From: Lactobacillus xylocopicola | GTDB taxonomy: Bacteria; Bacillota; Bacilli; Lactobacillales; Lactobacillaceae | Assembly (NCBI RefSeq): GCF_033096005.1 | Contig: NZ_AP026803.1 | Location: 664,501-728,500, forward strand | DNA length: 64,000 nucleotides | Direction of reading: 5' to 3' | Part shown: positions 39,999-47,398 of the stretch, in pieces | How positions within the stretch are numbered: the stretch's first letter is position 1 | Layout: every line of letters begins with the position of its first letter | Notes under the pieces: generated by a model | What the model saw: only the letters and a program-made list of their open reading frames with translations | Told to the model about the DNA's origin: nothing | Databases searched by the model: none | Position numbers and translations under genes: made by a program

Positions 39999-40382
39999 AT
40001 GACTAAAGAAATAACGGCTGAGCTAGTAGGAAAAGCATTGAATCAGTGGATGACCGCCAATACACATGTGCTTGAATTGGCGCCGGATACACTGGAAGTG
40101 GCGACGCTTGCTAGGGATGCAATGGGCGAAACAGTTTATTGTTTCGTCGAGGCCCGGGCAGACCACTATGAAGTCAGCGATGACGGGCGTTGCCTCTTTA
40201 AGCTAGACCCGAGCGCCAGTGATGAAGCTTTGTATCAGCTAGCGGCAGGGTTAGCAGGAGACGCTGGCTTTCACTTAAATGCGGCTAATGGCGTGCTTTC
40301 AGCAATGACTGAAGCCGCGGAACTGCTGCCCAAAATCGTTGCCCTGGCACAACTGCAAGTGGTAATTTCATTTTTACAGTAA
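39999..40382 (+). CDS. DUF1828-like protein of unknown function
   Basis: A 127-residue acidic protein. The block YEVSDDGRCLFKLDPS followed by a region ending GFHLNAANGVLSAMTEA resembles the DUF1828 family, seen in lactobacilli and some phages; the match is from memory of the pattern and not certain. No catalytic motif is visible. TAGGAG precedes the ATG, 11 bases after recD2, so it is likely the last gene of that operon; a terminator follows. Confidence 0.6.
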   Translation: MTKEITAELVGKALNQWMTANTHVLELAPDTLEVATLARDAMGETVYCFVEARADHYEVSDDGRCLFKLDPSASDEALYQLAAGLAGDAGFHLNAANGVLSAMTEAAELLPKIVALAQLQVVISFLQ

Positions 40383-40407
40383 AAAGACTTCCATGCTAGT
40401 CTTTTTT
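40381..40407 (+). terminator. Terminator after the DUF1828-like gene
   Basis: AAAAAGACT / AGTCTTTTT forms a 9-bp stem with an 8-base loop and a T run. It overlaps the stop codon of the gene. Confidence 0.85.
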
Positions 40408-40454
40408 GAGACTGGATAAAATAAATTTATTAAATTTGTAAGATTATGCCCCTG

Positions 40455-40477
40455 TTAACAAATACATATGTTATACT
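40455..40477 (+). promoter_or_regulatory. Promoter and inverted repeat before the secreted repeat protein
   Basis: TGT plus TATACT (40469-40477) forms an extended -10. It overlaps the right arm of the inverted repeat TAACA-N8-TGTTA (40456-40473), which could be an operator. The operator role is inference. Confidence 0.45.
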
Positions 40478-40511
40478 GTAAAATATTTTAGAAGGAAAAA
40501 GGAGAATCTTT

Positions 40512-41234
40512 ATGAAATTGAAGAAAAATATTATTGTTCTCGCAGTTGCCGGCGTAACTGCATTGTCACCTGTTATTACTGAATCAGCCATGGTATTGGC
40601 AGATACTCAAACCACACCAGCAGCTAACCAAAATGGTCAAGCAGCTAATAACGGTCAAACTGCTCAGGATGCTGCTAAACCTGCAACTGATCCAAGCAAG
40701 CCAGCAGATCCTGCTAAGCCTGCAACAGGTGCAAACCAGGCTAAAGACCCTGCTAAGACACCAGAAACGCCAGTAGTTCAACCAATTAATGAACCACTTG
40801 ACCCAGGTTTTAATGGTCCTAAAGAGACGACTAAGGGTGTAATTAAAAAGACTAAGAAGTCTTGGTCAAAGCGCCACAAAAAAGCTAATAATTACTTCAA
40901 CAAGACAGTAAAGAAGTCCTGGGGACTTTCTTTTGAGAAACAATTGAAGTTGGATAAGAAGGCTTTGAAGCACTTTAAGGGATACAAAGCAAAGTATGCT
41001 AAGCGTTATCGTTCATACCTTAATGCGCAAATTAAGAGTTTGAAGAAGAAGATCAAAGATGCTGAAGCTACCGCTAAGCAACCTACAACCCCTACAACTG
41101 ACCCAAGTAAGCCAGCTACAGATCCTGCCAAGCCTGCAACTGACCCAAGTAAGCCAGCAGATCCTGCTAAGCCTGCAACGGATCCAAGTCAGCCAACAAC
41201 GCCAACCCAACCTACAACTCCTGCAAAGCAATAA
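40512..41234 (+). CDS. Secreted lysine-rich protein with Pro-Ala-Lys-Asp repeats
   Basis: A 240-residue exported protein. Residues 1 to about 31 form a signal peptide (MKLKKN, hydrophobic core, VLA then DTQTT as likely cleavage site). A linker of repeats of the type DPSKPADPAKPAT (about residues 55-95) precedes a very basic helical core (about residues 110-195) with two KKSW motifs. A second repeat block (about residues 198-240) ends the protein. There is no LPXTG, LysM or SLAP domain. The repeats resemble wall-spanning linkers. I do not recognise a family; electrostatic wall binding is a guess. Confidence 0.75.
   Translation: MKLKKNIIVLAVAGVTALSPVITESAMVLADTQTTPAANQNGQAANNGQTAQDAAKPATDPSKPADPAKPATGANQAKDPAKTPETPVVQPINEPLDPGFNGPKETTKGVIKKTKKSWSKRHKKANNYFNKTVKKSWGLSFEKQLKLDKKALKHFKGYKAKYAKRYRSYLNAQIKSLKKKIKDAEATAKQPTTPTTDPSKPATDPAKPATDPSKPADPAKPATDPSQPTTPTQPTTPAKQ
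40678..40726 (+). repeat. Left copy of the KPATDPSKPADPAKPAT-coding repeat
   Basis: A 29-base stretch at 40698-40726 is identical to 41151-41179, on the other side of the basic core. Surrounding units are near-copies. Recombination between the blocks would delete the core. Confidence 0.85.
41088..41200 (+). repeat. Right block of the same coding repeat
   Basis: About four tandem units alternating DPSKPAT, DPAKPAT and DPSKPADPAKPAT end with TTPTQPTTP. They include the second copy of the identical 29-base stretch. Confidence 0.85.
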
Positions 41235-41246
41235 TCAGGAATAGTA

Positions 41247-41311
41247 AAAATAACCTTTTACGAGAAATTGTAAGGGTTATTTAAAAAGGAAGACTCCGGT
41301 CTTCCTTTTTT
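41247..41311 (+). terminator. Two consecutive terminators after the secreted protein
   Basis: The first is AATAACC...GGTTATT with an imperfect stem. The second, AAAAAGGAAGAC / GTCTTCCTTTTT at 41283-41310, is perfect with a four-base loop (TCCG) and a T run. Confidence 0.85.
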
Positions 41312-41386
41312 GCATAGCTTTATTTTTTAGGTTAAACTACCAGCAAGATAATGATTTTTAAAATATTAGTGGGGCAAGTTTGAAAT

Positions 41387-41593
41387 ATGCTAGTAAATGA
41401 TCTGAAAACGCACCACCTGATCACAAAGTTGAAAGAACAAACTACTGCAATTATTAAAGATAACCTGGTCGGACTCTATTTGCATGGGTCACTAGTTTTA
41501 GGTGGCTACAATCCGCAAGTAAGCGATATTGATTTTATTGTAGTCATAAATAAAACCCGTTCCTCCACGGGAACGGGTTTTATACCTGATTAA
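41387..41593 (+). pseudogene. Truncated nucleotidyltransferase (aminoglycoside adenylyltransferase-like N-terminus)
   Basis: A 68-codon open frame whose first ~54 residues resemble the N-terminus of AadA/ANT-type or related nucleotidyltransferases: GLYLHGSLVLGGYNPQVSD followed by IDFIVV gives the GS...DxD catalytic signature. Full proteins are about 250 residues. Homology stops at INK, exactly where the terminator of the convergent lipid kinase gene begins; the last residues are read from that hairpin. The rest of the gene is absent, so it is most likely a decayed remnant. Confidence 0.7.
41549..41582 (-). terminator. Terminator after the lipid kinase gene
   Basis: A perfect 14-bp stem ATAAAACCCGTTCC / GGAACGGGTTTTAT with loop TCCACG lies 13 bases after the kinase stop on the minus strand. 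It also forms the last codons of the truncated nucleotidyltransferase. Confidence 0.9.
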
Positions 41594-41594
41594 T

Positions 41595-42542
41595 TTAGCG
41601 CAAAAGATCAAACTGGTCTACCACAAAATCAATATTGAAGTTGCCCCGCTTAATTTCTTCCCCATCGACTTGACCGAATTCTTGCTTGCTTGTTTTTACT
41701 GTAATCTGCTCGGCCTCAATGTAATGAAATTCAGGACACTCAAGGTGGGAACCGTCCTTGAGGAGCTTGATGAAAAGCTTAATTAAACTTTTAATTGTAT
41801 ATTTTTCAACAATCACTGTATTAATTTTATGGCTATCAATGCGCGCGGGTGGTAGCAAGGCAATACCGCCTCCCAAGTACGGATGATTAGTGGTGGTAAC
41901 TAAAAAGGCATTTTGATAATATCTTTTCTTACCATCACATTCAACTTCAACGGTAAAGGTGTCTTGCTTGCGCAGACAAGTTAAGATGTGGGAACCGTAG
42001 ATTAGTTTTCCCTCATTTATTCTGTTGAGCATCTTCTTTAATGTTGAAATATTACTAAGGTGGTTGACATAGGCATCAAATCCAATTCCAAAGCTATTAA
42101 CAAAATAAAAAGTTTGCTTGCCAAATTCGGCTAGTTTGAATGAGCCGCAATCAATTGAACTAGGCTTCAAGTTGGCCTTGAGATGGTCAAGCAGGACTTG
42201 CGGATTGCTAGTCAAATGAGCGGCCCGACCAAAGTCATTACCCGTGCCAGCTGGCAGGTAGGCGCACGGCGTCTCCGGCTTATTTGACCGTTTAATACCG
42301 TTTAAAACTTCATTAAATGAACCATCACCACCGATTACTAGTAAGACTTCATTTTTGTGATGTTTTTGGTTACAGTAAGTTTCAGCCAGAATAATGGCTT
42401 CTCCAGGGTAGGTGCTTTTTTGAATATCAAAGTCAATATTTTCATTTACCAAGAGCAGTGCGGTTTGTTCTAGAACTTTTTTAGCCCGACCGTTACCGGC
42501 TGTTTCATTGACTAAAAGGTGGATGGTTAAATTGTTACTCAT
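41595..42542 (-). CDS. Diacylglycerol kinase-type lipid kinase (YegS/DagK family)
   Basis: ATP-dependent kinase that returns diacylglycerol to phospholipid synthesis, needed after lipoteichoic acid assembly. The product from the chosen ATG is 315 residues and has NETAGNGRAKKVL at the start, the nucleotide loop VIGGDGSFNEVLNG and PAGTGNDFGRAA. The C-terminal beta domain ends FGQVDGEEIKRGNFNIDF. A GTG 18 bases upstream is an alternative start. Neither has a clear Shine-Dalgarno sequence, and the gene begins right after the rnjA terminator, so how it is translated is unclear. Confidence 0.9.
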   Translation of the reverse strand: MSNNLTIHLLVNETAGNGRAKKVLEQTALLLVNENIDFDIQKSTYPGEAIILAETYCNQKHHKNEVLLVIGGDGSFNEVLNGIKRSNKPETPCAYLPAGTGNDFGRAAHLTSNPQVLLDHLKANLKPSSIDCGSFKLAEFGKQTFYFVNSFGIGFDAYVNHLSNISTLKKMLNRINEGKLIYGSHILTCLRKQDTFTVEVECDGKKRYYQNAFLVTTTNHPYLGGGIALLPPARIDSHKINTVIVEKYTIKSLIKLFIKLLKDGSHLECPEFHYIEAEQITVKTSKQEFGQVDGEEIKRGNFNIDFVVDQFDLLR

Positions 42543-42560
42543 TTTGTTTATAATACTCAC

Positions 42561-42583
42561 AGAAAAAGCCCGGCTGGGGCTTT
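42561..42583 (-). terminator. Terminator after rnjA
   Basis: On the minus strand AAAGCCC and GGGCTTT pair around CAGCC and are followed by T residues. It lies between rnjA and the lipid kinase start. Confidence 0.8.
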
Positions 42584-42585
42584 AT

Positions 42586-44265
42586 TTATTTCTTTTCGAC
42601 TAACATGGGTAAAACCATTGGTCGCCGTTTAGTTTTTGAATACAAGAAATCGGATAGGTTTTCGGCGATGGATTTGCGAATAACGCTGTCTTTGGGGTTA
42701 TCTGTCTTGTCCATCTCAGTTTTCAAAATGTGGTAGATGTGTTTTTGAGCTTGGCTAATCAGCTCGGTCGATTCACGCATATAGACAAAGCCACGACTCA
42801 AGACATCGGGACCAGCTAAAACGCGTTTATGCTTGTAGTCAACAGTTGCGACAATTACGACTAGACCATCTTCTGAAAGGACTTGCCGATCGTGGACCAC
42901 TACGTTACCGACATCAGCTGTACCAGAAGTATCAACGTACACATCGTCAACTGGAATATGGCCCGCAATGCGTGATCCCTCGGGGCCAAAGCAAATTACT
43001 TCACCGTTTTCTAAGACAAAAGTGTGGTCGGCAGGGACGCCAGCGGCTTGAGCCAGTTGAGTATGAATGACCTGCATCCGGTACTCACCGTGGACTGGAA
43101 TCATGTATTGCGGCTTAGTCAGTCTAACCATCATTTTTAGTTCTTCTTGACCACCATGTCCAGAGGTATGGACGTTATTGACCCGACCATGGATAACATT
43201 TGCTCCACCCTCCATCAACTTGTTGATGACATGGTTAACACTCAAGGTGTTGCCTGGAATCGGATTAGATGAAAAAATCACGGTATCATCTGGTTGTAGG
43301 CTGATTTGCCGGTGGGTTCCACTTGCAATGCGCGAGAGCGCAGCCAACGGTTCACCCTGAGATCCAGTACATAAAATCATTACCTGATCGGCTGGAGTGT
43401 GGTTGATCTCGTTGGCGTCAACAATCAGACCTTCGGGTACGTTGAGATAGCCTAGGTCAATCCCATTTTGGACCCCATTTTCCATGCTCCGGCCAAAGAT
43501 TGCCACCTTTCTGCCAGTGTTAATTGCCGCCTGAATGGCTGTTGATACCCGGTATAGGTTAGAGGCAAAAGTGGCAAAGATGATGCGGCCATGAATACCA
43601 GTAATAATGTCATGGAGAGACTTGGCAACGAAGCGTTCGGACTTAGTGAACTGTGCGACTTCCGCATTAGTTGAATCCGATAAAAGCGCTAAGACGCCCT
43701 CTTCACCTAATTTAGCAATTCGCTGAAAGTCAGGTGCCGGCTGGTTCATAACTGGTGTCAGGTCAAACTTAAAGTCGCCCGTGAAGACTACCGCACCAAG
43801 TGGGGTGTGAACCGCAATACCTAATGTATCTGGAATTGAGTGGGTAGTTCTGAAGAAGGAAACCGTCAGTTTTTTAAACTTAAGGACCGTGTCTTCGTGT
43901 TCTTCATGTAATTCAGTGGTCCGTAAAATGCCATGTTCATCAAGTTTTCCTTTAATGAGCGCAAGGGCATATGGGGTCGCATAAACTGGAATTTCCGGAA
44001 TCTTTTCAAGTAAGAAGGGAATGCCGCCGATATGGTCTTCGTGCCCGTGACTAACAACTAAAGCCTTGATTTTTTGGCGATTTTTGACCAGGTAGGAATA
44101 ATCCGAAATGACATAATTGATGCCAAGCAGTTCATCTTCCGGAAATTTAATCCCGCAGTCCATAATAATAATTTCATCTTGGTACTGAACACAGTACATG
44201 TTGCGGCCGATTTCATGCAACCCCCCGATTGCAACAACGGCAACTTCATTATTTTTAATACGCAC
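42586..44265 (-). CDS. rnjA: Ribonuclease J1
   Basis: Metallo-beta-lactamase/beta-CASP exo- and endoribonuclease central to mRNA decay and rRNA maturation. The 559-residue product has the intact metal motif HGHEDHIGG (H73-G-H75-E-D77-H78), VFTGDFKFD, the beta-CASP motif region SDSTNAE and a C-terminal domain. The GTG start follows the rpoY stop without any gap, so translation is probably coupled. rpoY-rnjA is the conserved Firmicute order. A second, degenerate RNase J is encoded in this window. Confidence 0.96.
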   Translation of the reverse strand: MRIKNNEVAVVAIGGLHEIGRNMYCVQYQDEIIIMDCGIKFPEDELLGINYVISDYSYLVKNRQKIKALVVSHGHEDHIGGIPFLLEKIPEIPVYATPYALALIKGKLDEHGILRTTELHEEHEDTVLKFKKLTVSFFRTTHSIPDTLGIAVHTPLGAVVFTGDFKFDLTPVMNQPAPDFQRIAKLGEEGVLALLSDSTNAEVAQFTKSERFVAKSLHDIITGIHGRIIFATFASNLYRVSTAIQAAINTGRKVAIFGRSMENGVQNGIDLGYLNVPEGLIVDANEINHTPADQVMILCTGSQGEPLAALSRIASGTHRQISLQPDDTVIFSSNPIPGNTLSVNHVINKLMEGGANVIHGRVNNVHTSGHGGQEELKMMVRLTKPQYMIPVHGEYRMQVIHTQLAQAAGVPADHTFVLENGEVICFGPEGSRIAGHIPVDDVYVDTSGTADVGNVVVHDRQVLSEDGLVVIVATVDYKHKRVLAGPDVLSRGFVYMRESTELISQAQKHIYHILKTEMDKTDNPKDSVIRKSIAENLSDFLYSKTKRRPMVLPMLVEKK

Positions 44266-44496
44266 TTATTTTGCTTCTTTACTAGTAAAAGACGTCAATT
44301 TAAAATCGGCGTGGTCTTGTTCATATTTTAGGGAATTTCCAGCTAATTCTTGGATGAGTTCGATATTGTAGGGGGTGTTCTGTTCAACCAAGGTTCTAGC
44401 GGTAACAATACTTTCGGCCTCTATGTAGAGAGTTTGAGTTGTCTCTCGGCGAGGATTGACAATTCTGTCTTTTTGATACAAAACTTTGTAGATCAT
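44266..44496 (-). CDS. rpoY: RNA polymerase epsilon subunit RpoY
   Basis: Small RNA polymerase-associated protein (DUF1447) of Firmicutes. The 76-residue product starts [20 protein letters not shown] and has [20 protein letters not shown], the recognised family pattern. AAGGAG precedes the ATG. It is directly upstream of rnjA, sharing a transcript from an extended -10 promoter. Confidence 0.94.
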   Translation of the reverse strand: MIYKVLYQKDRIVNPRRETTQTLYIEAESIVTARTLVEQNTPYNIELIQELAGNSLKYEQDHADFKLTSFTSKEAK

Positions 44497-44532
44497 ATTT
44501 GTATTCTCCTTATTCAGTTATAAAAACGTTCT

Positions 44533-44555
44533 TTTTGGATCGCCGCAGGCGTCCA
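44533..44555 (-). other. Hairpin in the rpoY-rnjA 5' UTR
   Basis: On the transcript TTGGA-CGCC pairs with GGCG-(A)-TCCAA around TGC, a GC-rich stem with one bulge. It lies upstream of the rpoY ribosome binding site and is not followed by a T run, so it is not a terminator. It may stabilise or regulate the mRNA. Confidence 0.45.
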
Positions 44556-44568
44556 ACAGTTAAAAATA

Positions 44569-44577
44569 ATTCTACCA
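44569..44577 (-). promoter_or_regulatory. rpoY-rnjA extended -10 promoter
   Basis: TGG plus TAGAAT on the minus strand gives an extended -10, about 73 bases before the rpoY start. Confidence 0.55.
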
Positions 44578-44620
44578 TAATTGTTATTTCAAGTATAGAA
44601 ACAAGTCAGCTAGTCCGACG

Positions 44621-44645
44621 AAAAAAAGCCGACCCTAAGGTGGCT
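44621..44645 (-). terminator. Terminator after def
   Basis: On the minus strand AGCCACC / GGTCGGCT pairs with one bulge and is followed by seven T residues. Confidence 0.75.
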
Positions 44646-44656
44646 AATTGGGGAAG

Positions 44657-45211
44657 TTAATAGATAACCACGGCATCTTCATCCAGCTTGAATGGATCTT
44701 GCTGGTTAATTCGATCATAGAAGAGGTGGCCGCGCAAGTGCTCGATTTCGTGTGAAGCTACAATTGCAGGATAATCTTTCAAACGAATGGTTTTTTCGAC
44801 ACCGTCGATTGTGTAATAGTGGATTTTCAACTTATCCGGACGCATAACATAACCATCGATCACCTTGTCAACACTCAGGCAGCCTTCGCCCTCGCTCAGG
44901 CAAGCTTGACGCACCGACTCGGATAAGATTTCTGGATTAACAAAGGTGTCTTGGAAGACAATTTCACCTTCATTGTTAGGCACCAAAAGAGCTGCCATTT
45001 GCACGCTCTCGCCGACTTGCGGAGCAGCTAGGCCCACACCAGCTCGTAGTTGGTGTTTTTTAGCTATTTCAGGGTCTTGGGAGTTAATCAGGTACTCCAT
45101 CATCTCAGTCGCCAGTTTTTGGTAGTGGTCGCTCAGTGGAAAGGACAGCGGCTGGGCTACTTTGCGCAGGACGGGATTGCCGTCGCGCGTAATATCTTTC
45201 ATTAAAATCAA
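44657..45211 (-). CDS. def: Peptide deformylase
   Basis: Fe/Zn metalloenzyme that removes the formyl group from nascent proteins. The 184-residue product has all three motifs: [17 protein letters not shown] and HEIEHLRG (metal-binding HExxH). The length and insert ([16 protein letters not shown]) fit the type 2 Gram-positive enzyme. A TTG start, which gives [15 protein letters not shown], is preferred because the GAGTGA site fits it better; the internal ATG nine bases later is the alternative. It is monocistronic, divergent from typA. Confidence 0.95.
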   Translation of the reverse strand: MILMKDITRDGNPVLRKVAQPLSFPLSDHYQKLATEMMEYLINSQDPEIAKKHQLRAGVGLAAPQVGESVQMAALLVPNNEGEIVFQDTFVNPEILSESVRQACLSEGEGCLSVDKVIDGYVMRPDKLKIHYYTIDGVEKTIRLKDYPAIVASHEIEHLRGHLFYDRINQQDPFKLDEDAVVIY

Positions 45212-45322
45212 TTACATTCACTCTTTCAATAAAAATTGTTCTCTTTATTTTAACCATAAGTTGGTAAATTGTCTGCTATTTATTCCATTAACTAAATTTT
45301 TAATTTGAAGCAAGGATAACCA

Positions 45323-45352
45323 TTGACCCGTATGTGGTTATGGTGGTAAAAT
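45323..45352 (+). promoter_or_regulatory. typA promoter
   Basis: TTGACC and TAAAAT are 18 bases apart, with TGG directly before the -10 as an extended element. Transcription would begin near 45359, giving a leader of about 105 bases. Confidence 0.65.
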
Positions 45353-45358
45353 CAATGA

Positions 45359-45463
45359 GCGTAAATATACAGATAAGATACACTTCGATTAGCATGTTTT
45401 ACATGCCGCCGAAACTGTGACAGCGTCACAGTTTTTTTATTGAGGAGTGGAGGAGGAAAACTT
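45359..45463 (+). promoter_or_regulatory. typA leader with an internal terminator (candidate attenuator)
   Basis: Two hairpins fill the leader. GCATGT / ACATGC (45392-45406) is followed by a perfect terminator, AAACTGTGAC / GTCACAGTTT with loop AGC and a T run (45413-45437). The latter ends about 25 bases before the typA start. A 21-codon open frame starts at 45355 and stops inside the terminator stem. Without antitermination most transcripts should stop here, so regulated read-through is likely. What controls it is unknown. Confidence 0.6.
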
Positions 45464-47305
45464 TTGTCAGAAAAAAGAAGAGACGATATTAGGAATATAG
45501 CTATCATAGCGCACGTTGACCATGGTAAAACGACCTTGGTTAACCAATTATTGAAGCAATCTGACACTTTGCCTGAACACATGTCAATCGAAGACCGGGC
45601 AATGGACTCAAATGACATTGAGCGTGAGCGTGGTATTACTATTTTATCCAAGAATACGGCGGTGAAGTATGGCGATACGACCATCAACATCTTGGATACC
45701 CCTGGACATGCCGACTTCGGTGGTGAGGTTGAACGAATCATGCACATGGTTGATGGGGCGCTCTTGCTGGTTGATGCCTATGAAGGTACGATGCCGCAAA
45801 CTCGTTTCGTCTTGAAAAAGGCGCTAGAGGCCGGTGTTAAACCAATTGTGGTGATTAATAAGATTGACCGTCCGGGTGCCCGTCCTAAGGAAGTCCTTGA
45901 CGAAGTGCTGGAGTTATTCATTGAGCTTGGTGCCAATGATGAACAACTCGACTTTCCAGTAGTTTATACTTCTGCTTTGAATGGAACTTCTTCTTACGAT
46001 GCAGATCCAAGCAAGCAAACAGAAACGATGGATCCAATTTTTGACACAATCATTAAAGCAATTCCGGCGCCAATTGATAACGTTGACGAACCGCTCCAAT
46101 TCCAAATCACCATGCTCGATTGGGATGACTATGTTGGTCGTATCGGAGTTGGACGTGTATACCGCGGCCAGGTTAAAGTTGGTGACAACATTACGGTGAT
46201 GAAGCGTGATGGTTCTTCGCAAAACTTCCGGGTGACCAAGCTCTTTGGGTTCTTTGGCTTGAAGCGTAATGAGATTACTGAAGCTAAGGCCGGTGATATT
46301 ATTGCAATTAGCGGAATTAACGATATTTTTGTTGGTGAAACGATCGCCTCGGCTGAAGCTCCAGAAGCATTGCCATTTTTAAAGATTGATCCACCAACCT
46401 TGCAAATGGACTTTGCGGCTAATGACTCACCTTTTGCGGGACGTGAGGGAGATAAGGTAACACCTAAGAAACTGGAAGACCGGCTGATTAGACAGACCAG
46501 AACCGATGTTTCTTTGAAAGTTGAAGCGACTGATCAGTTGAATTCATGGACAGTTTCTGGACGTGGGGAACTCCACTTATCGATTCTAGTTGAAGAGTTA
46601 CGCCGTGAAGGCTTTGAAATGCAATTATCGCGGCCTAAGGTTATCTATCGTGAAATTGATGGTCAAATGTGTGAACCGTATGAAGCGGTTCAGGTTGATA
46701 CTCCTGATGAGTATGTTGGTTCTGTAATCGATGCACTGTCGCAGCGTAAGGGTGAGATGAAGAACATGGCGTCAACGGGTAATAACCAAACACGGTTGGA
46801 CTTCCTCGTACCATCTCGTGGCTTAATTGGTTACAATAATGAGTTTATGTCCCAAACGGGTGGTTACGGCATTATGAACCACAGCTTCGACTCATACAAG
46901 TCGGTGGTTAAGAACTGGGAGCCAGGTCGTCAAAACGGGGCTTTAGTTGCGATTAGCCAGGGTAAGTCGACTACTTACTCACTGCAGACAGTTGAGCAAC
47001 GCGGCGAGCTGTTTATTGGGGCAGGTGTTGAAGTATACGAGGGCATGATTGTTGGTCAGTCTTCTCGTGACCGAGACATCGCCGTAAACGTGATTAAAGG
47101 GAAGAACTTGACTAACACGCGGGCAGCTGGTAAGGACCATGCCGCCGCAATTAGGACCCCCAAGACTTTGACTTTAGAAGAAGCAATTGAGTTCTTAAAT
47201 GATGATGAATTTTGTGAAGTAACTCCTGAGTCTGTTCGCTTGCGCAAGAAGATTTTGAATACTTCAGAACGGCAAAAAGCTGACAAAAAACGTAACCGGC
47301 AATAA
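45464..47305 (+). CDS. typA: Ribosome-associated GTPase TypA/BipA
   Basis: EF-G-like translational GTPase involved in 50S assembly and stress or cold growth. The 613-residue product has G1 [11 protein letters not shown], the switch region RERGITI, G3 [13 protein letters not shown] and G4 [10 protein letters not shown]-terminal domains include [18 protein letters not shown] and the TypA-specific C-terminus. The start is a TTG preceded by a very strong GGAGGAGG; an upstream in-frame extension was rejected because it covers that site. An internal terminator lies in its leader. Confidence 0.96.
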   Translation: MSEKRRDDIRNIAIIAHVDHGKTTLVNQLLKQSDTLPEHMSIEDRAMDSNDIERERGITILSKNTAVKYGDTTINILDTPGHADFGGEVERIMHMVDGALLLVDAYEGTMPQTRFVLKKALEAGVKPIVVINKIDRPGARPKEVLDEVLELFIELGANDEQLDFPVVYTSALNGTSSYDADPSKQTETMDPIFDTIIKAIPAPIDNVDEPLQFQITMLDWDDYVGRIGVGRVYRGQVKVGDNITVMKRDGSSQNFRVTKLFGFFGLKRNEITEAKAGDIIAISGINDIFVGETIASAEAPEALPFLKIDPPTLQMDFAANDSPFAGREGDKVTPKKLEDRLIRQTRTDVSLKVEATDQLNSWTVSGRGELHLSILVEELRREGFEMQLSRPKVIYREIDGQMCEPYEAVQVDTPDEYVGSVIDALSQRKGEMKNMASTGNNQTRLDFLVPSRGLIGYNNEFMSQTGGYGIMNHSFDSYKSVVKNWEPGRQNGALVAISQGKSTTYSLQTVEQRGELFIGAGVEVYEGMIVGQSSRDRDIAVNVIKGKNLTNTRAAGKDHAAAIRTPKTLTLEEAIEFLNDDEFCEVTPESVRLRKKILNTSERQKADKKRNRQ

Positions 47306-47322
47306 GTAATATAATTAAAAAT

Positions 47323-47352
47323 GGCACTCACTGATGAAGTGAGGCCTTTTTT
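47323..47352 (+). terminator. Terminator after typA
   Basis: GGC(A)CTCACT / AGTGAGGCC pairs with one bulged base and is followed by a T run. Confidence 0.8.
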
Positions 47353-47356
47353 GTTT

Positions 47357-47378
47357 TATAATAGGTAATATGTATACT
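47357..47378 (+). promoter_or_regulatory. Possible ftsW promoter region
   Basis: A perfect TATAAT (47357-47362) and a TATACT (47373-47378) lie 20-40 bases before the ftsW start. Neither has a convincing -35, so which is used is unclear. Confidence 0.35.
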
Positions 47379-47398
47379 CAAAAGGGAGAGGGCTACCT

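Noticed and set aside
40678..41200. Possible CRISPR array
   Set aside because: The repeats are in-frame coding repeats (DPSKPADPAKPAT type) without unique spacers of constant length, and no cas genes are near.
41013..41231. Cysteine/arginine-rich minus-strand frame opposite the repeat region
   Set aside because: Antisense reading of proline/lysine repeats produces this composition; no ribosome binding site.
38000..42000. Genomic island or prophage around the secreted repeat protein
   Set aside because: No integrase, transposase, tRNA, attachment repeats or phage genes. Only one secreted protein and one gene remnant are out of place.
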